Part shown: positions 52,355 through 61,321 of the stretch, piece by piece
How the letters are laid out: each line of letters opens with the position of its first letter
Numbering within the stretch: position 1 is the stretch's first letter
DNA from: Sporosarcina jiandibaonis
Lineage (GTDB): Bacteria; Bacillota; Bacilli; Bacillales_A; Planococcaceae
Reading direction: 5' to 3'
Assembly (NCBI RefSeq): GCF_013184495.1
Contig: NZ_JAAOIY010000006.1
Location: forward strand, 62,001 to 126,000
DNA length: 64,000 nt
Translations under genes and position numbers: made by a program
The notes under the pieces: model-generated
What the model saw: only the letters and a program-made list of their open reading frames with translations
What the model was told of the DNA's origin: nothing
Database searches by the model: none

Positions 52355-52901
52355 GGCTGGATTTTCGGGAGAGCTTTTATTTTTGACCGATATAAACGAA
52401 CCATCCTCCTATAATCAAACTATAAAGGACTTCCTTAATGGGAGTCCTTTAATCATTTCAAAATCATGTAAAATACACAAATATGTCTGCTAAATCCCTC
52501 ACTTTTGTTTTCTCGTACTCTTTTTCCTTAACCCATTCATTCAACCACCCGATTTCCTCCCCTTCCCATCATTCTTCGGCTGAGTAATCTAATTCACTTG
52601 TTTTATTCTGGGTCTTTTTAACACTACCTAATTCAGTTGTTTTTCTAGAAAATATTCCTGAGTTTTGGGTCAGCTCCTTACCGACATGAAACAAAAGATA
52701 CTTTTCACTAAAACAAGAATTAGCCATTAAGAACTAAGTGATTACTCACACTTTTACGCATTTTCATATATTAACGCGTAGTATTTATTAACTGCATTAC
52801 GGAATTTAGGTATATTTGGTAAATAATACCTTGCTTTTTACACTTTTTTTAGTATTCTATTTTATGGGCATTAAATAGAAAAATATAAGGAAGAAGGGGA
52901 T
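52355..52901. other. 547-nt intergenic region
   Basis: After a short hairpin (AAAGGACT/AGTCCTTT, 52424-52450, probable terminator of the carboxypeptidase gene) there are about 450 AT-rich nt with no reading frame that has a ribosome binding site. The last ~50 nt must hold the carbonic anhydrase promoter (TTTACA near 52837). No structure otherwise. Confidence 0.5.
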
Positions 52902-52910
52902 TTGCCAAAA

Positions 52911-53744
52911 ATGAAAAAATACTTTGTGTATCCATTTTTAGTTGTATCGTTAAGCTTATTACTGGGAGCTTGCTCAGAACAGACGAAGGAAACAACTAAA
53001 CCCGAAAAAGAAGAAGCTCACGTGATAGAAAAAGAAGAAACAGATGATACAACCACTGCCGAGTGGTCTTACGAAGAAGAAACAGGACCTGAACATTGGG
53101 GGGAATTAGATTCATCATACTCAGCCTGTGTTAATGGGACTGAACAATCACCGATCAATATCGACTCCTCTCAAGTGAAAACAACTGAAAAACTAGATAA
53201 CGTTGAAATTCAGTATATGCCGACAGAGTTTTCAATAGTCAATACCGGTCATACAGTACAGGCTAACCCAACGACACCAAACAACAGCATTGTAGTTGAA
53301 GGAAAAGAATACATACTTGCTCAATTCCATTTCCATACACCAAGCGAACACCAATTCAATAGTCAATACTTGGATATGGAACTACATCTTGTACACCAAG
53401 ATGCGAACGGTAAGCTTGCTGTCCTTGGATTAATGATTCAAGAAGGAAAAGAAAATGAAGCGTTGGCATCCATTTGGGGTGAATTACCAAAGAATGAAAC
53501 AGAAAATGAAATCGCCATAAAAGACCCTGTCGATTTACAAGCTTTACTCCCATCAAATCAAGCGTCATTCCATTATAACGGTTCATTAACGACACCACCT
53601 TGCGCAGAAGAAGTAAGATGGATTGTTTTCGAAGAGCCGATTGAAATGTCAAAAGAACAAATTCAAGCATATCAGCAAGTTTTCCCTGATAACCAACGTC
53701 CTGTTCAGCCTTTAAATGAACGCGAAATCCTTGGAATAAATTAA
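52911..53744 (+). CDS. Alpha-class carbonic anhydrase lipoprotein
   Basis: About 277 aa. Lipobox LLGAC (Cys ~21) anchors it outside the membrane, followed by an acidic linker and the alpha-CA fold: EQSPINI, QFHFHTPSEH (two zinc His) and MELHLVH (third His), and SLTTPPCAEEV. All three zinc ligands are present, so it should interconvert CO2 and bicarbonate at the cell surface. Start is ambiguous: TTG at 52902 or ATG at 52911; both are downstream of AGGAAGAAGGGG. Alpha-CAs are less common than beta or gamma types in Bacillales. Confidence 0.92.
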   Translation: MKKYFVYPFLVVSLSLLLGACSEQTKETTKPEKEEAHVIEKEETDDTTTAEWSYEEETGPEHWGELDSSYSACVNGTEQSPINIDSSQVKTTEKLDNVEIQYMPTEFSIVNTGHTVQANPTTPNNSIVVEGKEYILAQFHFHTPSEHQFNSQYLDMELHLVHQDANGKLAVLGLMIQEGKENEALASIWGELPKNETENEIAIKDPVDLQALLPSNQASFHYNGSLTTPPCAEEVRWIVFEEPIEMSKEQIQAYQQVFPDNQRPVQPLNEREILGIN

Positions 53745-54193
53745 GAAAGACTCCGTTCACATTGAGGCATCAAGCGCATATGTAAAGTATGGCCTTTCAT
53801 CAATTCAGTGAATTGTTGAGAGGCTATTTTTTATCTTCTCTTTAATTAACCATTAATCCCATCTAAATTAAATGAGATTTTATAATCTTTAAGAAATATT
53901 CAGATATATTTTTATCACCCTCAAAAAAAGACCGCAATACGGATAACTGCTATGTCCACGTAATGACAAAAGAACAACTAGGTAGGTAATCATGCAAAAA
54001 TGGAAATAAACTCGATCTTCATGAAGCAATAAACGAAAAACAATTGCTTTCTCGGATTTACATAGTAGTTCTTTTTTCCTCAAATGGAAGTTTCCTCATA
54101 TCCTACCTAATTTTTAATGATTCTCTCAGTATCTTCTAATTTTTGGATAGTATATTTGAAAGTAAGAAAAGTATTTTTTGGAGGAATGTTTAG
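53745..54193. other. 449-nt intergenic region with a terminator
   Basis: A long stem GCCTTTCATCAATTC / GAATTGTTGAGAGGC (53792-53824) followed by TTTTTT is the carbonic anhydrase terminator. The remainder is AT-rich; a minus-strand frame at 53889-54083 begins with TTG and is hydrophobic but has weak start signals. The glycerate kinase promoter must lie near the right end. Confidence 0.55.
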
Positions 54194-55378
54194 ATGAAAA
54201 TTGTAATAGTGCCGTCAGGATTTAAAGAGTGTCTAGATGCTGAGGAGGTAGCTTTAGCAATGGAACGCGGAGTGAGACGTGTTGATCAAGCTATCGATAT
54301 GGATGTTATACCGATGATTGATGGCGGAGAAGGTTTTGCGAAGACAATCGTTAACATAAAAGGTGGAGAATTAATATATAAAAAAGTGACAGGGCCTGTC
54401 GGCAAAAAGATTGAAAGTCATTTCGGGATTATTGTTGAGAACGGCAAACGGACTGCCGTCATTGAAATGGCAGCTGTGTCTGGATTAAAACTAGTACCGC
54501 GTAATCAAAGAAACCCTTTAAAAACAACTACCTATGGTGTAGGAGAGTTGATTGTCGCTGCGCTTGATTTAGGTGTTGACAATATACTGATCGGCTGCGG
54601 CGATTCGGGCACATCGGACGGCGGAGCAGGAATGGCGCAAGCATTAGGGGTTCATTTTTTTGATAAAGAGCGACAAATCGTCGATATCTATGGCGGAGAA
54701 GATTTAATGAAGGTGGATTCTATCGTGACGACTCATATAGATAGACGATTAAAGGAAGTTTCTATTAATGTTGCGTGTAACTGGAAGAATATTTTATGCG
54801 GAGAAGAAGGTGTTGCCCGCATATTTGGTCCTCAAAAAGGAGCGTCTCCGAAACAAGTTGAACAACTATCATCAGCGTTAGAACACTATGCATCTTTAAT
54901 TCAAGAAGCGCTTGGGATAGATGTCCGTTCCCTGCCAGGCAGCGGGGCATCTGGCGGATTAGGCGCAGGACTCATTGCATTTACGGGAGCTATGTTACAT
55001 CCGCGATTCGATATTATTATGGACTACATAAGTATAGAGGAAAAAATTTCAACAGCTGATCTTGTATTCACCGCAGAAGGTAGTTTGGACTTTCAAACGC
55101 CAAATGGGAAAATCCCGGCGGAAGTTGCTCGTATTGCCAAAAAAAATAACATCCCGGTCATTGCTATTACCGGAACCATAGGTTTAGGGGCAGATTTAAA
55201 CTATCATGCAGGTATAGATGCCTATTGCAGTATTATTCAAAAACCGACTTCTTTGGACGAGGCAATAAAAAATGCGCCAAAATGGATTGAAGAGAGCACG
55301 GAGTCAGTATTACGGCAAGTCTCGATTGGTTTAGGAATTGCACAAAAAAAGAGAATCTTAGAGAAAGCGTTGATCTAA
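54194..55378 (+). CDS. glxK: Glycerate kinase
   Basis: 394 aa, GK2/GlxK family: VPSGFKECLDAEEVA at the start, GGEGFAKTI, IGCGDSGTSDGGAGMAQALG (~135-154) and PGSGASGGLGAGLIAFTGA (~252-270). It phosphorylates D-glycerate using ATP. ATG behind GGAGGAATG. One base separates its stop from the transporter gene's upstream ATG, so they form an operon that likely imports and uses a carboxylate such as glycerate. Confidence 0.92.
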   Translation: MKIVIVPSGFKECLDAEEVALAMERGVRRVDQAIDMDVIPMIDGGEGFAKTIVNIKGGELIYKKVTGPVGKKIESHFGIIVENGKRTAVIEMAAVSGLKLVPRNQRNPLKTTTYGVGELIVAALDLGVDNILIGCGDSGTSDGGAGMAQALGVHFFDKERQIVDIYGGEDLMKVDSIVTTHIDRRLKEVSINVACNWKNILCGEEGVARIFGPQKGASPKQVEQLSSALEHYASLIQEALGIDVRSLPGSGASGGLGAGLIAFTGAMLHPRFDIIMDYISIEEKISTADLVFTAEGSLDFQTPNGKIPAEVARIAKKNNIPVIAITGTIGLGADLNYHAGIDAYCSIIQKPTSLDEAIKNAPKWIEESTESVLRQVSIGLGIAQKKRILEKALI

Positions 55379-55391
55379 CATGAGGACCAGA

Positions 55392-56831
55392 ATGGAAAAA
55401 CAACTTGAAAAACAAACTCGAAGCCGCACCTGGATACAACAATTATCGATAAAGTCGTTAGTGATTATTAGTATACATATCCTATTCATGATCGCAGTCT
55501 TATTAATTGATGCGCTAGACTACCGTGCAAAGATATCTTTATTTGCATTTTTATCAGCGATGACATTATGGATTGCAACTAAAATTCCAGCTGGTTTTGT
55601 AGCAATCGCCCTGATCGCGTTCATCATTTTAATGAATGCGGCAGAACCGGATTTGTTATACCATTCACTTTCTGAAGAAGTTGTATGGCTCATGATAGGC
55701 GCTTTTATCATTGGTGAAGCAGTTAAAATCTCCGGTTTAGCAGAACGTTTAACCGATTCAATATTAAGAAAGTCCAACAAAAAAAACAATTTGCTCTTTG
55801 GGTTAAGTTCAGTGTTATTTACATCAGCATTTTTCATTCCTTCTACATCTGGCAGAGCAGCTTTATCGATGCCGATCATTGATCAGATGAGTCAAAGGTT
55901 TTCGACTAAGGAACGAAGTATTTTAGCAATTCTAGCACCCGTTATCATATTAATGAGTACGTCAGCTACTTTAATCGGGGCAGGCTCTCATTTAATCGGA
56001 ATAGGTTTACTTGAAAGTACGGTTGATCAAACCATTTCCTATATCCAATGGTTTATATGGGGAGTGCCATTTGCTATTATCATCACATTTCTATCAGTTC
56101 TCATAATAAAATGGACATTGTGGCCAAGGGATGGATTAAAGGAAATAGTAAACGTGCAGCCTGAGGAAAAAATCAAAAGTAAAAAACAGTTTAATGGAAA
56201 AGAGAAAAAGACAATCATCTTGATTTTGTTTTTAATAGCGGGTTGGATGACAGAGAGCATCCACGGCTATGATATAGCGTTTATTACTATGATAGGCGCG
56301 ATCTTACTGATGATACCGAATTACGGAATCATTAGTTGGAAACAAGGAATTAGTTCAGTATCCTGGAATTTGATTATATTTGTTGCCGCAGCAACTGCAC
56401 TTGGAAAGGTGTTAGTTGATACTGGCATAGTCAAATGGATTGAAAAAGAAATGCTAAATGTATTGCATTTGTTTATAGGCGCTCCAGAATGGCTCATTGT
56501 GTTGATTATTTTGCTTGTGACCGTGACAAGTCATTTGTATATAACATCGCACACAACACGTGCAATCGTCTTTATTCCAGGTTTATTATTATTTAGTGAA
56601 ACAATAGGAGTTAATCCTTCAACAGTTGTTTTTTTAAGCTTAATAGGTATGAACTATTGCGTTACAGTTCCGGTCAGCTCTAAAGCATTGCTCCTCTTTT
56701 ATGAGGAAGGAGAAATTTCATATGATGCTAGTCATCTATTAAAAATTAGCGCAATACTGATGCCTCTTTATATACTAGTCATCATGTTATTTTATTTTAC
56801 TTATTGGCAGTGGACGGGAATGCATTTATAA
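55392..56831 (+). CDS. SLC13/DASS-family anion transporter
   Basis: 479 aa, 11-12 membrane helices. Family markers: SSVLFTSAFFIPSTSGRAAL and SATLIGAGSHLIG in the first half (SNT-like motif region) and VTSHLYITSHTTRAIVF, MNYCVTVPVSSKALLL in the second. Such carriers take up dicarboxylates or other organic acids with Na+. The ATG at 55392 (MEKQLEKQ) has GAGG at 6 nt; the upstream ATG at 55380 does not. Partner of glxK. Confidence 0.85.
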   Translation: MEKQLEKQTRSRTWIQQLSIKSLVIISIHILFMIAVLLIDALDYRAKISLFAFLSAMTLWIATKIPAGFVAIALIAFIILMNAAEPDLLYHSLSEEVVWLMIGAFIIGEAVKISGLAERLTDSILRKSNKKNNLLFGLSSVLFTSAFFIPSTSGRAALSMPIIDQMSQRFSTKERSILAILAPVIILMSTSATLIGAGSHLIGIGLLESTVDQTISYIQWFIWGVPFAIIITFLSVLIIKWTLWPRDGLKEIVNVQPEEKIKSKKQFNGKEKKTIILILFLIAGWMTESIHGYDIAFITMIGAILLMIPNYGIISWKQGISSVSWNLIIFVAAATALGKVLVDTGIVKWIEKEMLNVLHLFIGAPEWLIVLIILLVTVTSHLYITSHTTRAIVFIPGLLLFSETIGVNPSTVVFLSLIGMNYCVTVPVSSKALLLFYEEGEISYDASHLLKISAILMPLYILVIMLFYFTYWQWTGMHL

Positions 56832-56856
56832 ATCCCGTGATGAAATGATTCCTGAA

Positions 56857-56908
56857 GAAAAGCGCCTCCAATTGTTAGATTTCCGTCTAATAATTGAGGC
56901 GCTTTTTT
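56857..56908 (+). terminator. Terminator of the glxK operon
   Basis: AAAAGCGCCTCCAATTGTTAGA / TCTAATAATTGAGGCGCTTTTTT long stem. Confidence 0.92.
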
Positions 56909-57013
56909 GGTTTTGTTGATGAATTACGATTGAATAGCAAACAACATTTCTAAACATTCCTATTTTTCATCGAAAGTTTATAGAAAATATAGTATACTTA
57001 TATACACCTGCAA

Positions 57014-57027
57014 AGTAAGCGGTTACA
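57014..57027. promoter_or_regulatory. CcpA cre site in the sigL leader
   Basis: AGTAAGCGGTTACA matches the cre consensus TGNAARCGNWWWCA at all but the first base. It lies downstream of a TATACT -10 (56994-56999 region) and upstream of the sigL ribosome binding site, the place used for the known CcpA roadblock on B. subtilis sigL. Confidence 0.65.
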
Positions 57028-57059
57028 AAAAAAGATTTGGCAATGAAGGAGGAAACATT

Positions 57060-58352
57060 ATGGAACTTGTGCTCAATCAAAAACAGGAACTTGGTTTAGT
57101 CATGACTTTTCAGTTAAGACAAGCCATTGAATTACTACAATATTCTACCTATGATCTTTACCAGTATATAAAAGAGCAAGAGTTGGAAAATCCATTAATA
57201 GAATTAGAAGAACCGTATAGTTTCCGTGATGAAAAATCGACAGGTAACGCCTCTTCTACTAATTCATACGAAGACCTGATTGAATATGTCAAAAGCCATG
57301 ATGCTTGTATGAGAGAGGAATTATTCTCTCAAGCAAAATTTTTATATAAAAATGAACAGGACCAACAACTGCTGAACTATCTCATACACAACTTGAAAGA
57401 CAACGGGTACCTAAGCTTAACTGAAAATGAATACTATACGGAATCGGAGATCGATAGAGGGATTCAACTTCTTCAACAAGTCGGCCCTATTGGAATCGGC
57501 GCAAGAAGTTTGCAAGAATGTCTACTCTTGCAAATTACGTATAACTATCCAGAAGAAAGCTTAGCAGCAAGCCTCATTGAAAATCATTTAGACCTACTAG
57601 CAAATAGAAAATGGAATGAGATTGCCAGGTGCATGAAGCTCTCATTGGCAGAAGTGAAAAATATTTATGACTTTATTAAAACACTGAATCCAAACCCTTG
57701 CACTCTTTTTTCCGACTCTTCAGTCGAGTACTTAAACCCGGATATCATTGTCGAGTTTAAAGATGAAAAACTAGTTCATTACTTAAATGAAGGGTATTTA
57801 CCTGAAATCCATTTCAACAAGGAATACTCGGGACTTCTAAATGCCAAGGACGAAACATCAAAATACATTAACAATCAGTATAACAGTTACAAATGGTTGC
57901 TAAGTAGCATTGAACAGAGACGTCTAACAATCTTGAAAATTGTCGGTGTGCTTGTGGAGAAACAAGAGACGTTTTTCAAAGAAGGATTTCAGTCACTTAA
58001 ACCGTTAACCTTAAAAGAAGTTGCAGATGAAATCGATATGCATGAGTCTACGGTGAGTCGCGCGACGATGAATAAAGTTCTTCAAACCCCTCAAGGGTCG
58101 TTTGATCTACGGATGCTCTTTACATCGAAACTAGATACGAGTGATGGCAGTGCCATCTCACAAACAAAAGTAAAAACTCTTTTAGAGAATTTCATTGAGA
58201 ATGAAGACAAGTACAAACCGCTTTCAGATCAAAAAATTGCTGATTACTTCAACAAGGAGAAAGGAATCAGGATATCAAGACGGACGATTAGCAAGTACCG
58301 GGAAGAACTAAACATTCCTCCTTCTAGTAGACGCAGAGAAATCAGCGTTTGA
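57060..58352 (+). CDS. sigL: RNA polymerase sigma-54 factor
   Basis: 430 aa, the usual SigL length. N-terminal glutamine/leucine-rich activator-interaction region (QRQ-like QLRQAIELLQYSTYDLYQYI), core-binding domain in the middle, HTH region (KPLTLKEVADEIDMHESTVSRA, ~318-339) and the C-terminal RpoN box (ISRRTISKYREEL) that reads the -24 element. ATG with AAGGAGG upstream. It serves promoters such as the -24/-12 site at 24918. Confidence 0.95.
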   Translation: MELVLNQKQELGLVMTFQLRQAIELLQYSTYDLYQYIKEQELENPLIELEEPYSFRDEKSTGNASSTNSYEDLIEYVKSHDACMREELFSQAKFLYKNEQDQQLLNYLIHNLKDNGYLSLTENEYYTESEIDRGIQLLQQVGPIGIGARSLQECLLLQITYNYPEESLAASLIENHLDLLANRKWNEIARCMKLSLAEVKNIYDFIKTLNPNPCTLFSDSSVEYLNPDIIVEFKDEKLVHYLNEGYLPEIHFNKEYSGLLNAKDETSKYINNQYNSYKWLLSSIEQRRLTILKIVGVLVEKQETFFKEGFQSLKPLTLKEVADEIDMHESTVSRATMNKVLQTPQGSFDLRMLFTSKLDTSDGSAISQTKVKTLLENFIENEDKYKPLSDQKIADYFNKEKGIRISRRTISKYREELNIPPSSRRREISV

Positions 58353-58364
58353 AAAGGGATAGAG

Positions 58365-58402
58365 GAAAAAGGCTCCGCGTCCTTCGGACACGGAGCCTTT
58401 TC
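58365..58402. terminator. Terminator after sigL
   Basis: AAAAAGGCTCCGCGTCC / GGACACGGAGCCTTTTC perfect-type stem with a TTC loop; works both ways between convergent genes. Confidence 0.92.
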
Positions 58403-58483
58403 TATGTGGCTTGAACTTAAAATGGAAGCGTTTGCAAACACTATTATAGAACGAGCTACGTTTTTTCACTTCTATTAATCACT

Positions 58484-60115
58484 TTAGTGGCTGTTAACAT
58501 TTTTATTTTTAATCGTGACAAGTTGTTCTTTCGATTTTTTACTTTTTTTCGGAATCGACAGTATCAAGTCTTTTCCTTCATCTTTACTCTTTTTATTGAC
58601 CACTTCTTTTGTCTCCTCATTTTTTTGCAATGGAGATAATGCGAGTTCTTCTACCAATCCTTTATATGTGGAAAAACACATTACAAGCAGCAATACCGCC
58701 AACGGTATGGATGTCGCCACGAGGATCGACTGTAATCCTATCAAACCGCCTGTCATGATTAATATGGCAGAAATGATCGCAATAATGACTCCCCAAACAA
58801 TTTTTGTGAAATGAGTAGGATTAGGATTTCCATTTTCACTAATCATCCCTAATACAAAAACCGCCGAGTTTGCTGAGGTGATAAAGAAAATGAGCACCAG
58901 TAGCATTGCTAAAACACTTAAAAATGCACCCATTGGGAAATACTCAAAAAACATGAATAAAGCAGAGGTGACGTCTGCTGAAACAGCTGTTGCAAGCGCT
59001 GTTTGACCTGCATTCTGTATAAGATCGATTGCTGAACCACCCATGACTGCAAACCAAAAGAAAGACCCAAGGACAGGTATAAAAATTGCACCCATCATGA
59101 ACTCTTTAATCGTTCTACCCTTCGAAATTCGAGCTACAAAACTTCCAACAAGCGGGGCCCAGGCAATCCACCAACCAAAATAGAACAATGTCCAACTTGC
59201 TATCCAAGATCCATCACTATACGGTTCCGTTCGAAAGGACATACTTACAAAATTTTGTGTGTAATCGCTAATGCCTTGCAGGAATATTTTCATGATCATT
59301 TGGGTCGGGCCGAGAAAGAACACAAAACCTAACAATGCAAAAGCTAACAACATATTTAGATTAGATAAATGTTTCATCGCCCCTTGCAGCCCTGAAACAG
59401 TAGAGCCTACATAAATTAAACTCACGATGATTATAATTATCGCTTGAGTAGAATAACTTATCGGGATCCCCCAAAGGTGATTCATGCCACTATTCACTTG
59501 CAATGTTCCAAAGCCAAGGGACGTTGCAATTCCAATGACAATCGAAAGGATGACAATAACATCGATAAATTTTCCAAAGGATCCCCTAACTTTGTCTCCC
59601 AGTAAAGGATAAAAAACGGAACTCAACGAAGCTGGAAGCTTCCTTCTAAACTGAAAAAATGCCAAAGAAACACCTACAACTGCGTAACACGCCCAAGCAG
59701 ACACTCCCCAATGCAGGTAAACGAACTGCATGGCTAGCTTGGCTGATTCTTCCGAAGATCCTTTTCCGTATGGAGGCGTAATATAGTAAGAGACTGGTTC
59801 CGCTACACCCCAAAATACGAGACTAATCCCGATAGAAGCACTAAATAGCATCCCAACCCAAGTACCGGTTTTATATTCTGGACGATCATCATCGTCGCCT
59901 AATCGTATATGCCCAAACTTTGAAAGTCCAAGGTACATACAAAAAGCAAAGAAGATGAAAACGCTGCATAGAATAAACCACCCTAAATTATTATAGATAA
60001 AACTAAGGGAGGACTCAGAAAAATTCTCTAACTGCTTTGGAGCAAAGATACCAACACTTATTAAGGCTAGGCTAACAGCCAGCGAGGAATAAAACACCGT
60101 TTTTTTGCCTTTCAT
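58484..60115 (-). CDS. BCCT-family betaine/carnitine/choline transporter
   Basis: 543 aa, twelve membrane helices. BCCT motifs: GTWVGMLFSASIGISLVFWGVAEPVSYY (Gly-rich and Trp segment) and the signature FYFGWWIAWAPLVGSFVARISKGRTIKEF. It takes up trimethylammonium compounds with Na+ or H+. The ATG at 60115 has AAAGGAG at 7 nt. It is downstream of the Rieske/aldehyde/malate dehydrogenase genes but behind a terminator, and probably feeds that pathway; it could equally be an OpuD-type osmoprotectant carrier. Confidence 0.9.
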   Translation of the reverse strand: MKGKKTVFYSSLAVSLALISVGIFAPKQLENFSESSLSFIYNNLGWFILCSVFIFFAFCMYLGLSKFGHIRLGDDDDRPEYKTGTWVGMLFSASIGISLVFWGVAEPVSYYITPPYGKGSSEESAKLAMQFVYLHWGVSAWACYAVVGVSLAFFQFRRKLPASLSSVFYPLLGDKVRGSFGKFIDVIVILSIVIGIATSLGFGTLQVNSGMNHLWGIPISYSTQAIIIIIVSLIYVGSTVSGLQGAMKHLSNLNMLLAFALLGFVFFLGPTQMIMKIFLQGISDYTQNFVSMSFRTEPYSDGSWIASWTLFYFGWWIAWAPLVGSFVARISKGRTIKEFMMGAIFIPVLGSFFWFAVMGGSAIDLIQNAGQTALATAVSADVTSALFMFFEYFPMGAFLSVLAMLLVLIFFITSANSAVFVLGMISENGNPNPTHFTKIVWGVIIAIISAILIMTGGLIGLQSILVATSIPLAVLLLVMCFSTYKGLVEELALSPLQKNEETKEVVNKKSKDEGKDLILSIPKKSKKSKEQLVTIKNKNVNSH

Positions 60116-60184
60116 GCACACACTCCTTTTGCCGAATATTGTTCTTGGCTGTTTTTGCCCCTTTATTTCATAGCAAGTACTTTT

Positions 60185-60225
60185 AAAATTTAATCGGCGT
60201 TATGGGAATAACACCGATTAAATTT
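60185..60225 (-). terminator. Terminator of the Rieske-dehydrogenase operon
   Basis: AATTTAATCGGCGTTA / TAACACCGATTAAATT stem, three nt after the dehydrogenase stop; short T run. Confidence 0.65.
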
Positions 60226-60227
60226 CC

Positions 60228-61310
60228 TTATACGTTCAATGTTTGGGAAGTAGCGATAATATCAATGAGTCGATCTCCCACTTCGGATGTTGAAGCTGAA
60301 CCTCTCATATCGGGGGTCAGTGTATGCCCTTCTATTAAAAGCTGTTCGATCGCGTCAATAATCATTTTACCATATTGCTCATAGCCAAAATGATCGAGCA
60401 TTTGACTCGCTGACCAGATTGATGCAAGCGGATTCCCTATCCCCTGTCCAGCAATATCAGGTGCAGAGCCGTGTACAGGCTCGAACATTGAAGGAAACTC
60501 TCGTTCAGGGTTTATATTCGCGCCTGCAGCTAAACCAATTCCCCCCGCAATTGCTGCGCCTACATCTGTTAATATATCTCCAAACAAATTAGACGTCACG
60601 ACAACTTCAAATCGCTTAGGATCTGAAATCATGAGCATCGCGGCCGCATCCACGAGATAAGACGACGTTTCCACTTCAGGATACTCTTTACTCACTTCTT
60701 CAAATACTTGATCCCAGAAAACCATCGAATAGTTTAATGCGTTTGCTTTACTAATGCTCGTTAAGCTGCGCCCTTGCTTTTTCGCGGTTTCAAATGCATA
60801 ACGGATGATTCTTTCCGTTCCTTTTCTAGAAAACACGCCATTTTGTAGCACGACTTCATTTTCTTTCCCTTTGAATAACCAGTCCCCTGCGCCGGAATAT
60901 TCTCCTTCCGTATTTTCCCGGATAAACAACATATCAATGTCTTCGCGATTTACTTCTGATAATGGACAATGGGCGCCTTCTAGTAGCTTGACTGGACGAA
61001 TATTGACGTATTGGTCGAATTCTTTACGGATAATTAATAATAAATCCCATAATGAAATGTGGTCTGGAACGCCCGGGAAGCCTACAGCTCCTAAATATAT
61101 TGCGTCAAATGCTTTTAGCAGTTCCATCCCGTCGTCTGCCATCATTTTCCCATGTTCACTATAAAACTCACATCCCCATGGAAAATACGTAAAGTCAAAT
61201 TCAAAATTACCGGCCAGCGCGGCAACCTTATTTAATACCTTGACACCTTCATCAATCACTTCAGGCCCAATGCCATCGCCTGCGATAACCGCAATTTTAT
61301 ACTTTTTCAT
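60228..61310 (-). CDS. D-malate/tartrate-type decarboxylating dehydrogenase
   Basis: 360 aa of the isocitrate/isopropylmalate dehydrogenase family. IAGDGIGPEV at the N-terminus; DHISLWDLLLIIRKEFDQYVNIRPVKL and IRENTEGEYSG place it in the tartrate/D-malate dehydrogenase (YcsA/TtuC) branch rather than LeuB; metal site Asp in VTSNLFGDILTDVGAAI and NAD site EPVHGSAPDIAG follow. It would oxidise and decarboxylate D-malate or a related 2-hydroxy acid to pyruvate. Last gene of the operon, 11 nt after the aldehyde dehydrogenase. Confidence 0.88.
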   Translation of the reverse strand: MKKYKIAVIAGDGIGPEVIDEGVKVLNKVAALAGNFEFDFTYFPWGCEFYSEHGKMMADDGMELLKAFDAIYLGAVGFPGVPDHISLWDLLLIIRKEFDQYVNIRPVKLLEGAHCPLSEVNREDIDMLFIRENTEGEYSGAGDWLFKGKENEVVLQNGVFSRKGTERIIRYAFETAKKQGRSLTSISKANALNYSMVFWDQVFEEVSKEYPEVETSSYLVDAAAMLMISDPKRFEVVVTSNLFGDILTDVGAAIAGGIGLAAGANINPEREFPSMFEPVHGSAPDIAGQGIGNPLASIWSASQMLDHFGYEQYGKMIIDAIEQLLIEGHTLTPDMRGSASTSEVGDRLIDIIATSQTLNV

Positions 61311-61321
61311 GATAATCCCCT

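Noticed and set aside
53889..54083. 64-aa minus-strand frame in the carbonic anhydrase/glycerate kinase gap
   Set aside because: TTG start, scattered Cys and hydrophobic residues without a clear helix pattern, and no neighbour in the same direction; more likely fortuitous.
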